Translations under genes and position numbers: made by a program
Origin: Chionoecetes opilio
Lineage: Eukaryota; Arthropoda; Malacostraca; Decapoda; Majidae
NCBI GenBank assembly: GCA_016584305.1
Contig: JACEEZ010002750.1
Coordinates: 24,172-88,171, forward strand
Direction of reading: 5' to 3'
Length of the DNA: 64,000 nucleotides
Notes under the pieces: generated by a model
What the model was told of the DNA's origin: nothing
What the model saw: only the letters and a program-made list of their open reading frames with translations
The model's database searches: none
Shown here: piece after piece, positions 46,376-57,335 of the stretch
Numbering within the stretch: the first letter of the stretch is position 1
Layout: each line of letters begins with the position of its first letter

Positions 46376-47400
46376 CAAAGGTGCCAGACTTTACATTTTT
46401 GCCCAGCGCTCTTCAAAATATTGGGAACTCAAGTGCAAGTGCTGATTATTTTATTATTCCTGTGATTTGCTTGTATGACTTCAGTGTTCCAGTACTACCT
46501 TGGTGGGCTCAGGAAACTCAAAACCGAGGGTGACCGATTACTGTAGACACTTTACCTCAGATGCCAAGAAAATTATTAACCATGTATATCTACATCATTA
46601 ATTTGAAGAAGAAAAAAAACCAGTTTATATATAAAAACAATATATTAACTATAGCTATCATAACATTTATATAAGAAAAGTACATGGTACAGAGGCACTC
46701 GCACATTTCTTTTAAGAGAATTTCCAGCTTCCTTTAAGCCCATGAATGATCTGTGTAATAACTAACATGATTAGTCTTTCGTAGAAATTATCTGAACCAC
46801 GTGAAATAAACGCCAAACCTACCACAAAATACTTCCTAGGAAAGCTCAAAAAAACTCTGGACAAAATTCTAATCAATGCTGCTCTACTTCCTTCCCCTCA
46901 GATATATATTGTACAATCATACAGGGTTCACATTATTCTGACTTAAACATCTGAATTTCATAAGAAAATAAGGAAGCTACAAGAAGCCGTGAGACCTACA
47001 CGTGATTTTTTTTTAAATGTAAATTTAATTACCATGAACTATAAAACTCACATTCTGAAACTTTACATTCAAAATTTGAACTAACGTTTATATATTTGAG
47101 TTGAAACCCACTACCATCAAACTGTACCATAAGCTCCAATAAACCATTCATCCACTCGGCTGGATATTCACTGCTGTGCGTGTGTGTGTGTGAATCCCTC
47201 CAAGTCTGGGCTCGGCTGACATCCAACAGACCTGAAAGATAAACAAAAAATTTTATCAAGAAAAGCCCCTCAAACAAAGGACTCGACAGTAGTTTTCCTG
47301 TTGTCTGTAAATGAACAAACATGACTTAACTATGAACCAATTCCTGACACTAGCAAAATACAGAAGTAACTATGTACAATTATAAGCTGCCTTTAAACCT
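46376..47400. repeat. Segment duplicated at 51.53-53.95 kb
   Basis: Shared landmarks in the same order are 'cagtcaaaggtgc..gactt' (46376 and 51533), 'gggaactcaa', a LINE 3'-tail piece, and 'cccatga..tgtgtaata' (46740 and 52690). Then come 'aactaac.tt.atatatttt', 'taaaccatt', 'ctccaagtctgg', and 'actatgaacca.ttcctgaca' (47330 and 53880). The second copy has extra insertions. Confidence 0.65.
47029..47231 (-). CDS. Possible exon of an unidentified minus-strand gene
   Basis: The minus strand has a strong acceptor ('tttatctttcag') ending at 47232, followed by an open frame. In one phase it reads LLDVSRAQTWRDSHTHTH, SSEYPAEWMNGLLELMVQ, ending ...CEFYSSW at 47029. In another phase it would end much sooner, at about 47166. 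The (AC)n run within it gives HTHTH. A related piece at 53.4-53.8 kb has stops. I do not recognise the product. It lies downstream, on the same strand, of the better exon at 49169-49328, but the phases do not settle whether they join. Confidence 0.25.
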
Positions 47401-47415
47401 ACAGCTTCACCTTAA

Positions 47416-48178
47416 AGGCTGGTTCACACTGAGGTTTTTTCGGCATTTTTTGTCGCAGAGAAGTCAGAGAAGTCAGTCTCTTGCGGGCTAGTGCGGAGAT
47501 TACGTTCACACACAATTAGTTTCGGCCGACAAATCTTCTTGTGACCTTTTCTGCTTAATATCGCCAAAGACACTACGTCTTTGGTATCGCTTTGTATGTC
47601 GTCTGTCAAGCTCGTGCTGACGACCAGGGTCGTGCCTGGTCAGGGGTCACGTCGCGCTATAGGGGCTAGGGGCTGGCTGGTGTGTATTTGGCATGCGAAA
47701 GATAAGTTTTTGCACACTTTATTATGAAGTAGTATTGATAGTTTCATTTTTTCCTTGATATCATCTACTAAATCAAACCCCACGTCTAACTTAACATAAT
47801 CTGATTTAAACTAACAACCGTTTATGGCTAGCTAAAATGGAAAATTTTCGGTATTATATGTATCGCCATTGGCATGGGAAATTGGGATTCAAATTAAGGA
47901 TGAAAAGATCTGCACGATGATGTAAGTTAAATTTGTTAGTTTTTAGTGCCCAATACCGAAATTATACCAATAATTGGGGATAGTGGGTGGTGCTGGCTTC
48001 TGCGTTTATTTGAATTTGGCGCGCGAAATTCTTGGCAAGTCGGTCGATAAAAGACTGAGTGAGCGGAGTGTTATTTTTTTTAAAAACCTATTGCGATCAT
48101 GACACCAGCCTCAGACCCCAGACCCAGACCCAGACCCCCTCTGTCCACAAAATGCCGAAAAAACCTCAGTGTGAACCC
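47416..48178. mobile_element. TTAA-flanked non-autonomous DNA element (about 760 bp)
   Basis: The ends are inverted: 'ggttcacactgaggtttt' plus 'ttcggcatttt' at the left, and the reverse complement of the right end, 'ggttcacactgaggtttt' plus 'ttcggcatttt'. TTAA lies at 47412-47415 and 48179-48182, as in piggyBac or Kolobok elements. Its interior (about 47730-47935) shares two blocks with the sequence flanking the TIR unit at 24.1 and 29.86 kb. No open frame. Confidence 0.8.
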
Positions 48179-48644
48179 TTAAGAGTCAGAATCCCTCCAT
48201 TAAACTTGATAACTCATTTCATAACTGTTATTTTTTTTAATTTCCCCCATTAAACATACAGAAGTCTCATCATAAGAACATAAGGAAGCTACAAGAGGCT
48301 GTGAGACCTACATGAGGTAGTTCCTGTTACTTAACACTACCTACATCCACCTTTCATCCCCATCCATGACACTGTCCAGCCTCCTTTTAAAATGAGTTTA
48401 TGATTACTTGCAGATGCACAACACAAGGAATAAACCAAGTATGCCTAGTAATTGAAATCTGTATGCTATCTGTTCCCTCCATGTCATTCATTGTTTAAGT
48501 AATGGAAATGTTGATAAGCTCCTATTTTAGCTATTAAGTAAACAGAATAAAATACTCCATCCTCTACCTCATAGTTGATAGGCTGCCCAAGTTACCTCAT
48601 TTTTCAGCTATTAAGTAAACATAACAATACTCTACTCTCTTGGG

Positions 48645-49060
48645 GAGGCGGTAGCAGAGGTTAGCGTCTCCGAGTGGCGTTCTCGGTGACCCGAGTTCGA
48701 TCCCGAGCAAGACATATAAATCAACTTAAAATCTTTCTGCACCGTCGAGTGGCCTAAGAACACCCAACATCAATCAATCAATCATTGGGGGCATACGCCG
48801 GGGGGCGCGTTGCCTCGCCCACCCTACAACGCCACTCCCGGAGGTCACCACGCGCGAGTTCCCATGCAGGCTCCTTTCCCATACCAAGCAGCTCTCAACA
48901 AGAAACAAGGTTCTGCCCATTAACTCTACCTTTGATATAACAATCCTGCCTGTGCCACCCCGGGCGAGGGTCAACCATCACAGCCCTCAAGTGTGCCTCC
49001 AGGGCCTACCATCCCACCCCTGGAGCTCACTGCCTACACGCACTATAAGCATAAAGGTAA
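48645..49060 (+). mobile_element. tRNA-derived SINE split by an RTE fragment
   Basis: The head 'ggggaggcggtagcagag' starts near 48645, with box B 'ccgagttcgatcccgag' at about 48700. The body resumes at 48907 ('ctgcccattaactctacc', 'gcctaccatcccacccctgg') and ends near 49060 in 'aaaaatatatataataaat'. The piece at 48772-48905 is RTE sequence. Confidence 0.75.
48772..48905 (-). mobile_element. RTE-type LINE 3' end fragment
   Basis: Reads 'atcaatcaatcaatcatt' (an RTE-style short-repeat tail in reverse), then 'gggggcatacgccgggg' and sequence encoding ...EATRPPAYAP on the minus strand. It is nearly identical to the 3' end of the RTE copy at 61.1 kb and is truncated at about 48905. Confidence 0.8.
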
Positions 49061-49168
49061 AAAATATATATAATAAATAAATAAATCCTCCACCTTATAA
49101 TAGATATGCTGCCTATGTTGCCTCATTTTTCAGCTATTAATTAAACAATACAATAATCTATACCCTAC

Positions 49169-49328
49169 CTTATAAAACATAGGCTCCAGACTGCTCCATC
49201 GATGCAATAGAGTAAAATTTGCTTCTCCAGTTGCTGCAACATTGCAGTGGTACAAGACCAGTCCTGCCCCATCAGTGTGCTCAAGGCTGCCATGCCACAC
49301 ACGCCACCCAGCGGCGGGACACACGGGC
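49169..49328 (-). CDS. Probable exon of an unidentified minus-strand gene
   Basis: A 160-base exon on the minus strand between the acceptor 'caccttccag' (just above 49328) and the donor 'aag|gtaggg' (just below 49169). It is open throughout: PVCPAAGWRVWHGSLEHTDG, AGLVLYHCNVAATGEANFTL, LHRWSSLEPMFYK. It starts in phase 2 and ends in phase 0. The tryptophan- and histidine-rich sequence looks like real protein, perhaps part of a beta-rich extracellular or lumenal domain, but I do not recognise it. Surrounding DNA is LINE tails, SINEs and MITEs, consistent with intron content. Possible partners are at 57143-57225 (upstream) and 47029-47231 (downstream). Confidence 0.4.
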
Positions 49329-49748
49329 CTGGAAGGTGGGGTGTAAATAACGGTGTAAGAGAGGCTGTGAATATTGAAGAGTATATAAGAGTAAGTCATA
49401 AGAGTGGCTGGCTGCTTTGGTGAATAAGTTTGAATCAGAGTTTTAGAGTTCGCCAAGATGTCTACACTCATAACTGAAGCTTCTGTTTGACAATTAATGC
49501 GTTGCCTCTTGTGAAAAGTCTTAAACTGAACTTTGAACTATAATTTCCTGAACATTCTGAAAGTAACATTCTGATAATAAAGCTTGTGGTTCTATTGACT
49601 CAGATTGGAGACACACAGATATAATGAATTAATAAAAGAAGCAGATAAGAAAAACACTAAAAATGAGGAGGAACCAATTCTTAGTATGAAAGTAGGGCAG
49701 GAACACTGAGGTGATGGATGGGCCGTGAAGCCATGACCAGAGCTACGC

Positions 49749-50222
49749 TAGATAACACTAGTCGCCACCTACAGTGATGTCGCCAGCCGCCATATATTAG
49801 GAATTATAGCATCACTACTGATTTTTGTGCCACTTAAGATGATACACAGTAGTTTATTATATCATGACTGTATAATCTACCCTGTTTCAGAGTTGATTTA
49901 TGCTTTGTATCTCCAAGTATAGACGGTTTCAAATTTCGCTACTCGTTTTTTTGCGGGATATGACAGACAGCAGCTGACAGGAGGACATAAACACTAGCTG
50001 GCGATCTTACCGCCGTCACCAACGTCGCCACTCACCTTTGATATTTTTGTAATTTGTTCATTTATAGCCATAATATGATATAGATGAAGACAAAATGACA
50101 GACTCCAGATAGCCCCTTCTAACTTTCCTGAAATCATGGATCAACATGTATTAACATAACACTATCAAACGTCCGTAAATCTTAAAAGAAACTTTATCCT
50201 GGCGACTTTAGTGTTATCTACA
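49749..50222. mobile_element. Probable MITE with 'agataacacta' ends
   Basis: The left end is 'agataacactagtcgcca'. The right end in reverse complement is 'agataacactaaagtcgcca'. The left half ('gatgtcgccagccgccatat' ... 'gcatcactac') matches the palindromic element at 53141-53363, so both belong to one family. No coding content. Confidence 0.6.
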
Positions 50223-50420
50223 GTGCATGTAGAGAGGGGCTCCACACTGTACAGGCCACTTCTTTACGTGTTATTGTTGTAGTTCTCCTTATGTCATTCA
50301 ATTATACCGACAATAAATGATGAACTTGAACTTCTTCCCTGGCTATCTCAACCTAGCCTGCCACTTGCTGCCCTACAGTTCATGACAGTGACACACACAC
50401 TCTCCCACAGGCAAAAAGAG

Positions 50421-51105
50421 GCAGTAGCAAAAAGAGACAGAGAGGAAAGTATTCGATGGGAAATGAATGGATAATCAAAACAAAGGTCGAAAAAGATCTG
50501 GGAGTATGGATAATTTGTCACCTGAGAAGCATATAAACAAGATCACAGGAGATACATATCAGTTGCTGAGGAATATAAGAATGGCATTCAAATGTCTGGA
50601 TGAAGAGATGATTAAGAAATTGATAACATCTTTGATTCGACCAAGGTTGGAATATGCGGCAGTGATTGGGTCACCACATAAAAAGAAGGATATAAGGAAG
50701 ATTGAGAGAATACAAAGAGCAGCCACAAAAATGGCTCCAAACCTGAGAGATTTAACATATGAGGAAAGACCTTCAAGACCAAGTCCCAATTCTTGAGAAA
50801 AGAAGAGAAAGGGGAGATTTTATAGCAGTGTATAGAGCATCAATGGGTCTGGAAAAAATTGATGAGATCTGTTTGTGTGGGACGACAGAAGTACAAGAGG
50901 TCATGAGAAGAAATTGAAAAGGACAACATGCAAGAGGGACATAAAAAAATACAGCTTCCCGTATAGAAGCATAGAAGCCTGGAACAACCTTGATGCAAAA
51001 GTGATTAATGCAAGAAGTATTCAGGACTTTAAGGCAAGCTGGATAATAGTAGATTTGGAGACGGGACAGTACGAGCATAGCTGTTTTCCTGTATGTTACA
51101 ACTAG
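50421..51105 (+). pseudogene. CR1-like LINE ORF2 C-terminal fragment
   Basis: This encodes, in shifting frames, MGNEWII, SPEKHINKITGDTYQLLRNI, MIKKLITSLIRPRLEYAAVI, DIRKIERIQRAATKM, RRERGDF-like and AVYRASMGLEKID. It ends with KYSFPYRSIEAWNNLD (50940-51000). This is the region after the reverse transcriptase catalytic core of a CR1-like protein, non-functional and without the core. Its left edge (50421) coincides with the start of homology to the fragment at 60.71 kb, with which it is nearly identical up to about 51080. Confidence 0.75.
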
Positions 51106-51180
51106 CTAAATACACATGGAAAGCCGATAGCCAGTCAAAGGTTTCCAATTTTTCTATTTTAAAAGTCACAATCAACGCCA

Positions 51181-51260
51181 TGTGCCTCCATGGTGTAGTG
51201 GCTGGTGCACCGAGTTACAGATAGACGGGCCCGGGTTGGAATCCCAGCCAGGGCATTCGG
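51181..51260 (+). mobile_element. tRNA-derived SINE head (third type)
   Basis: 'tggtgtagtggct' is a good box A, and 'gggttggaatcccag' is a box B with one change from the consensus (C to G). There is no tail or full body. A damaged inverted counterpart is at about 59030-59075, so it belongs to the outer end of the large inverted repeat. I do not call it a functional tRNA, because no clean cloverleaf was found. Confidence 0.55.
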
Positions 51261-51319
51261 CATGCAGCCCACCCATCATATACCCTCATCTATCTATCTA
51301 TCTCTATATATATTATCTT

Positions 51320-52973
51320 ACAAAATAAGTCTTGAAACAATAGATTAAATTTAGAAGAAAAAAAAGTAAAATACGTCCCATAAACTAGAATTTTGAAAAC
51401 TTAATTCTTACAATACTTAAATCATTACTAAAAGTTATGCTGCCCTAAAACAGTCTTCCTTCAGCTCAAATAGACATCAAATACATATATGATCTTTCTA
51501 TAGCCTAAAGGTTTCTTACAAATACAAGAGATGCAGTCAAAGGTGCAAGACTTCATAAGATTCTTTTGTCCAATGCTCGTCAAAATAATGGGAACTCAAA
51601 TGCCAGTGTGTATTATCAAGACTAGAATAGTGATGCTCTTGTATTCAAAGTATTTCACTCAGAATAACGTGAACCCTTGGTGAGGATATCCTTGAAGAGA
51701 AGGAAGGCAGCGCTGGTCAACACTTGAACCAGAGTCTTGAGAGGTGCCACAGAAGTTATTGGAATGGACTCGGCTGTCAAGTAACAAGTCAGTGGGGAGG
51801 CAATAGGGCGCTTTCAAAGGAGGCTGGATAATTGCATGGATGGGGATGAAAGGTGGATGTAGGTAGTGTTAAGTAACAGGAACTACCTCGTGTAGGTCTC
51901 TCAGCCTCTTGTAGCTTCATGTTCTTATAAAGCATTTTTGTGTTAGATATCTCTGATCTCAAGTGTTCTGTGCTTCTTACGTACTTTTTGTCCTCCCTGT
52001 GCTTATGATATCTCCTACAACATCATGGCACAAATAAGCTGAGGAAAGGAGGCTGGTCGATCTCTCAAAGAAATCTTCAAGTTACTGTCTGTATCTTGCA
52101 CTTCTGTTTTCAAGTAGCTACCTTAATAAGCGTAGGGAAAATACCAGCTGCCAAGGATTAGCCGAGGCGCCCAAGGAAAACAATCAAACTTACTGGTAAC
52201 ATCATAAAACTTGAAGCAAATAATCCCGAGATATTCAGCGGGGTGTCCGTAAGCACGGTATTGCGTCCTGATCATGACTTTGAATTTAACCTATTTCTCA
52301 TCATTATTTTTCATCATTTCTCACTACCTCTCTCTCATCTTATCAACCCCCATCATTCCTATATACCTCTCCCTTATCTTCTATCCATCCTTATCCTATC
52401 CATTATCCTATCCTTATCATATCCCTTATCTTCGTGCAGCCCTTAGTCAAGTTAGATAAAGTTTAGGTTAGGTCTAGAAAACACCACCCAGTAAGGAACA
52501 GTGAGTGAAGACACATTTCTTAATTACATAAGAAAGCTACAAGAGGCCGTGAGACCTACACGTGGTAGTTCCTGTTACTTAACACTACCTACATCCACCT
52601 TGCATCCCCATCCATGAATTTATCCAGCCTCCTTTTAAAGATCCCTAAATTCTAGAAAAGAAGTTGAAGCTCTTGCCAGTTCTTAAACCCATGATTTGTG
52701 TAATAGCTCACGTGATTAAGTCTTTTATGGGCCATCAGAATAACAGGAACAAAATAACGCCCAGAAGTCATACAAAACATTAAAGATCAATAAAATATCA
52801 CTATATCATTAAAAAAGTACTCCCTATGGAAGCTCGCAAGACTCGCTCGTATATGAATTCTAACCACCACTGCCTATCCTTCCTTCCTCCTTCCTTTCTG
52901 CATTACCTCTTTCCTTCATGCCAGTCACTCATGCCTTCATTCCCTCCCTACACGGTGACGGGTTCCCATTATT
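51320..52973 (+). repeat. Left arm of a large inverted repeat (about 1.65 kb)
   Basis: It is the reverse complement of 57336-58990 with few differences, for example from 'aagtcttgaaacaatag' at its left to 'cggtgacgggttcccattat' at its right. It includes LINE 3'-tail pieces in both orientations (about 51795-51935 plus strand, 52528-52650 minus strand). The homology continues more weakly outward through the SINE head at 51181. Confidence 0.9.
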
Positions 52974-53140
52974 CTCACTGTAATACTTCCCTCTCAAGAA
53001 CACAATGACTTTCTCAACATAATGCACACTCATTTGAAAGTATACATTATTTTGACTAGCACTGTACACGGCATCTAAATTTATAATTTTATGAAATATA
53101 GTGTGAATTTTATTACCATTAAGTAATTCCTACATTCTAC

Positions 53141-53363
53141 CGTCACCAACACTATAGTTGCCACTCCACTAATGTCGCCAGGCGCCATATATTTTGAGCA
53201 TTAGCATCACTACAGACTTGCATGTGCCACTAAAGACAGGTACATAATATAAACTACTGTGCATGCCTCTTCAGTGGCACACACAAGTCTGTAGTGATGC
53301 TAACATTCGTAATATATGGCACCTGGCGACATTAGTGCAGTGGCCACTATAGTGTTGTTGACA
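53141..53363. mobile_element. Palindromic MITE (about 220 bp)
   Basis: Arms of about 100 bp, inverted: 'caacactatag.tgccact', 'ctaatgtcgccagg.gccat', 'gcatcactacagacttg'. The central spacer is about 30 bp. Same family as the element at 49749-50222. Confidence 0.8.
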
Positions 53364-53447
53364 GTAAAACTTCAATCAAATTAGGAACTAACATTCATAT
53401 ATTTTGAGCCTAAAGAACCCCAACACCAAAATACCAGCTAACTATAT

Positions 53448-53726
53448 CATAAGCTCTACAAATAAACCATTACAACCTTACCCTTCAGCTTGTAGTCACT
53501 GCCGAGTCATTCACCCAGGGTCTTGTCCACGCCAGTCTGTCATAAGCTCTACAAATAAACCATTACAACCTTACCCTTCAGCTTGTAGTCACTGCCGAGT
53601 CATTCACCCAGGGTCTTGTCCACGCCAGTCTGTCATAAGCTCTACAAATAAACCATTACAACCTTACCCTTCAGCTTGTAGTCACTGCCGAGTCATTCAC
53701 CCAGGGTCTTGTCCACGCCAGTCTGT
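53448..53726. repeat. Three tandem copies of a 93-bp unit
   Basis: Identical copies start at 53448, 53541 and 53634 ('cataagctctacaaataaac' ... 'gtccacgccagtctgt'). As 93 is a multiple of three, it produces an apparent repeated peptide of 31 residues. There is no other evidence that it is coding. Confidence 0.95.
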
Positions 53727-55189
53727 CTGTGTGTCTGTGTGTGTGTGTGCATCTCTCCAAGTCTGGCCTGGCGGATATTCAACACGCCTGAAAGATGTCA
53801 AACATGTCAAGAAAAGCCGCTCAAACATAACACTTCAGTACTCCTGTGGTATAAATAAATAAACAAACAAGACATGAAACTATGAACCACTTCCTGACAT
53901 GAGCCAAAGACAGCTGTTACTGCATCACTACACTGCCTTGCCTAAACACACACTCACTGTACCACTGTCACCTCATTAATAGATTGACATGACAATAAAT
54001 AAACATGACTTGCCATGAAACTATGAACCACTTCCTGACATGAACACAATACTGAAGTCACTACGTTTATCAACTGTCCTCTAGACCGACACTACACCCT
54101 CACTGTAACACTGTCACTCCTCGGCAATAGTGTCATTAAATAGCTAATATTTAATTTGCCTGCAAGTAATTATACTTCAACCCAAATCTTTTTACTTCCA
54201 ATAAAAGAGTTTTCTGTGTCTAGGGTCCTAGCCACGTATTTGTACTTCCAATAAATGATTGAATTATGTATACAAGGGCCTCGCCACGTCAATAAATAAC
54301 TCTCATAAATGCCTCAAAGACCGGCCGGAGAATGACTACCAGCTTCACCAAAGAAAAAATTTAATAAAAAAAAAAAAAAAAAAAACCGAAATGAAACTAA
54401 ATACTTTGGGAGCCCTGCGGACTCTTACAACACAGAAGGTCAGGTCAAGTGGCAAAAAAAGGCCAAGTTAAAAGCCTAACTGTGTCGTAACGGAAAAGGA
54501 ATTCAATGCCGTTCGTAAATGGTAAGTAATCTAATTTTTTTTTAAGTGACTCAGTTGACGGCAGTAGAAGTATTGAGCATGAAATAAGACAATCAAAATA
54601 AGCTATGACAAGCTTATTAACGATGCAATGACTAGGCCCGTTAGTCAAGGGTTGGTGTGGTCACTACTTAAAGGTTCACTAAATCAATAACTCTTAACAA
54701 TGCAGCGAGTGACCAACATTACGCACTTCTTTGCCTTCTCTATGGAGTAAGACTCAAGCAGTCTTTTCTTAAGGCAGGACACTCTTCTTAAGGGCAGCCT
54801 CCCGGCCACGTCACTCACGCCACTGCAAATATATAAATACCTCAATAATTGACTTAAAACTCAATCTATATGAAATGATCTACATATAATCTATCTATAT
54901 AATTATCAATCTATCTTACTTAATCTATAATTATGATCTATGAAATGACCCCAAGGCAACCAAGTCATCACTAAATAAATAGTTCCCCAATTATTTACTT
55001 TAGTAACTAAGTCCATTATGAAATCACTATGTATAATCTATCTATCTGACTTTATCTATTATCTATATAAAAATACTCCCAAAGCAAGTCAATATATCAC
55101 CACTGGAAATATAGCTACCTCAATTATTGAAGTGCACGCAATCTATAGGCAAGTAAGACTTAGACATTGAAGGCAAGTAGTTCCAATAG

Positions 55190-55760
55190 CTAGGAATAAA
55201 TATGTGTAGTCTGCTAAAGACACTCCATTCTGAAGTGGCAGCTCACGCAAATCCCATCACTAAATAAAGACACCTTAATTATTGAAGTCTACTCCATCTA
55301 CAGGAAATTAAGGCTATATACAGCAGTAGTTCCCATAGCTAGGAATAAATATGTGTAGTCTGCTAAAGACACTTGCTCGTATTCGTAGTCACATACCATG
55401 ATTGCTCGTGGTAATTGCTATGATTTTGTTCCATTTCTACTCAGTCAAAATTATTCACTTGATCTTGTAGCTGCCTTGGAAAGTACTAGAGCAATCATAC
55501 AGTACTCCTATTGCAATCACAACAGAGCTGGCGTGACATATTGATTTAATTAGGACAAGACAAAAAGTGAGCAATGACCACGTACAATGATGGTATGTGA
55601 CTACGAATACGGGCAACTATTTGGAAGTGGCAGCTCACGCAAATCCCATCACTGAATAAAAGTAACTTATTGAGCGCAGTCTGTAATGTCAGTCAGACTA
55701 TAGACAGCAGAGGTCACTAGTAACAATGGCTATGAAGAAATCATTTGTCAGATAAGGATA
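55190..55760. repeat. Degenerate tandem repeat, about 130-150 bp unit
   Basis: Shared blocks are 'gctaggaataaatatgtgta', 'gtctgctaaagacac', 'gaagtggcagctcacgc' and 'aaatcccatcact'. They occur two to three times, and one copy is split by the MITE at 55374-55615. Confidence 0.75.
55374..55615. mobile_element. 242-bp MITE with long inverted ends and 3-bp target site
   Basis: The left end 'tgctcgtattcgtagtcac' continues 'ataccat.att'. The right end in reverse complement is 'tgcccgtattcgtagtcac' plus 'ataccat'. ACT occurs on both sides, and the uninterrupted neighbour repeat ('gacactccattctgaagtgg') shows the empty site. A 3-bp target suits PIF/Harbinger-type elements. Confidence 0.85.
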
Positions 55761-56343
55761 CTGAATTCGGAAGTGGGAGCTCAACGCAAAATTTATAAGG
55801 AAATTGTTGTATTAGGTGAAGATATAATATAGAAAGTATCATAGAAGTGAAGAATTTATATATTTATACTGGAGAATCTCAACTACAGTCTATAAATGGC
55901 TATGAATCATAATTTTAAGTCTGAGAAACCACTCATTTGAAATCCCGGGCATTGACTAGGATAATACAACCACCGTCTCAAAAACTCATTACCATGTATG
56001 GGGGAAAGTTACCACGACTGTACCAACACTGTGGCTTTATGGGAGGAGAGATTACCCATTACCACAACTCTGCTTTAAAGGGAGAAGGGCAAATTACCAT
56101 TAAAACTGAAGCCTTATGGGGGGGGGGGGCAATAATTACCACAAATGAGCCACTTAATGGGAGAGGGGGGGGGGGGGGAGAGTTTAAATTAAGATGTGTA
56201 GTATTCCCTTCTCCTGGCATCAAACATCAGTAAGCAGCAAGGGGGCAAGATTTTTCACCTCTTTAATAGACGATGTACCTTTACTGCCTCACCCACACGA
56301 AGCACTGACTATCAGGAAGAGTGGCGGCGGGGTTACCTCTTGT

Positions 56344-56381
<38 letters not shown>
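56344..56381. repeat. (GT)n microsatellite
   Basis: About 18 GT units, followed by mixed 'gcgtgcgtgtg'. A related but less regular tract is at 56525-56592. Confidence 0.95.
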
Positions 56382-56670
56382 GTGTGCGTGCGTGTGTGCG
56401 TGCGTGCATCGTAACTGAAACTACTAAGTAAAAAGGGACTAATATGACCGTGCCTCAGTAAAGTAGTTCTCTCGTGTTCTTAACTATAGTGGTGTGGCAT
56501 AGTAAAGGCATTGGTAGTATCGTTTGCATGTGTGTGCGTGTGCTTGTATGTGCGTGTGCTTGTATGTGTGTGGGTGCGTGTGGCGTGCGTGTGTTGAGAG
56601 GTTAAGTCTAAACCACCACGGTCACACTAACGACTGTTCCACCCTCCCTCCCTCCCTCCACGCACTACCT

Positions 56671-57115
56671 CGGCTGCCACGTCACCACCTGAAACACAAC
56701 GAAAACGACCCATTAACACTACATACTAACCTCCGTAGTATTATTATAACACTATAATGTACACTAGAACACATCAAAGCAATGACTATATAGAAAGATA
56801 ACTGTACACGCCTTTTCATTGCCACGTCTCCAGCTGAAACAGAACTAAAACATTCAATGAACAACACTGTACATACTACATCATTATTATAACACTTATG
56901 TACACTACTAACACATCAAAGCAATGACTATATATCACAAATCACAACAGTACACACACAACACCCCTTTAAACTGCCAAGTCTCCAAGTCTCCAGCTGA
57001 AACAGGACGAAATCCCATCACTAGGTAGCCACACACAACACTACACCAGCTTCCTTATAACTCTTTTTAACACATGTATTTGCACACTATAACATAACTC
57101 AATGACTATATACAC
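56671..57115. repeat. Three degenerate tandem copies of about 150 bp
   Basis: Copies begin near 56675, 56820 and 56980 with 'gccacgtc.cc..ctgaaac' and end with 'caatgactatata'. Confidence 0.7.
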
Positions 57116-57142
57116 TCTGGCAGCAGCACAGACACACCTTAC

Positions 57143-57225
57143 CTGGACGACGCGTGGAGGCAGACTGACAGTAGCCCACTCCTGCCACACCAGCCTAGAG
57201 TCAGGCAGGTAGTGGAGACACCACG
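57143..57225 (-). CDS. Possible exon of an unidentified minus-strand gene
   Basis: On the minus strand an 83-base open stretch reads WCLHYLPDSRLVWQEWATVS, LPPRVVQ and ends at a consensus donor 'cag|gtaagg' (57141-57142). The proposed acceptor 'acctcag' lies just above 57225 but has a weak pyrimidine tract, so the upstream edge is uncertain. It ends in phase 0. The sequence looks like protein, but I do not recognise it. The right arm of the large inverted repeat begins only about 110 bases upstream, so upstream exons, if any, lie beyond it. Confidence 0.3.
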
Positions 57226-57335
57226 CTGAGGTTTCGGGGAGTCACTGGGTCGCCTTGTTAACCCCTTGAGGCCCAGAGCGTAATTTCCATTGTAATTTGG
57301 GTACCATTAGACAATTTTTAGTGACTATAAGCATT

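Noticed and set aside
51181..51255. Functional tRNA gene
   Set aside because: Box A and B are visible, but box B has a substitution, no clean cloverleaf could be drawn, and related pieces are SINE heads.
53404..53862. 152-residue frame with a 31-residue peptide repeated three times
   Set aside because: It arises from an identical 93-bp DNA triplication with no splice or start context and ends in microsatellite.
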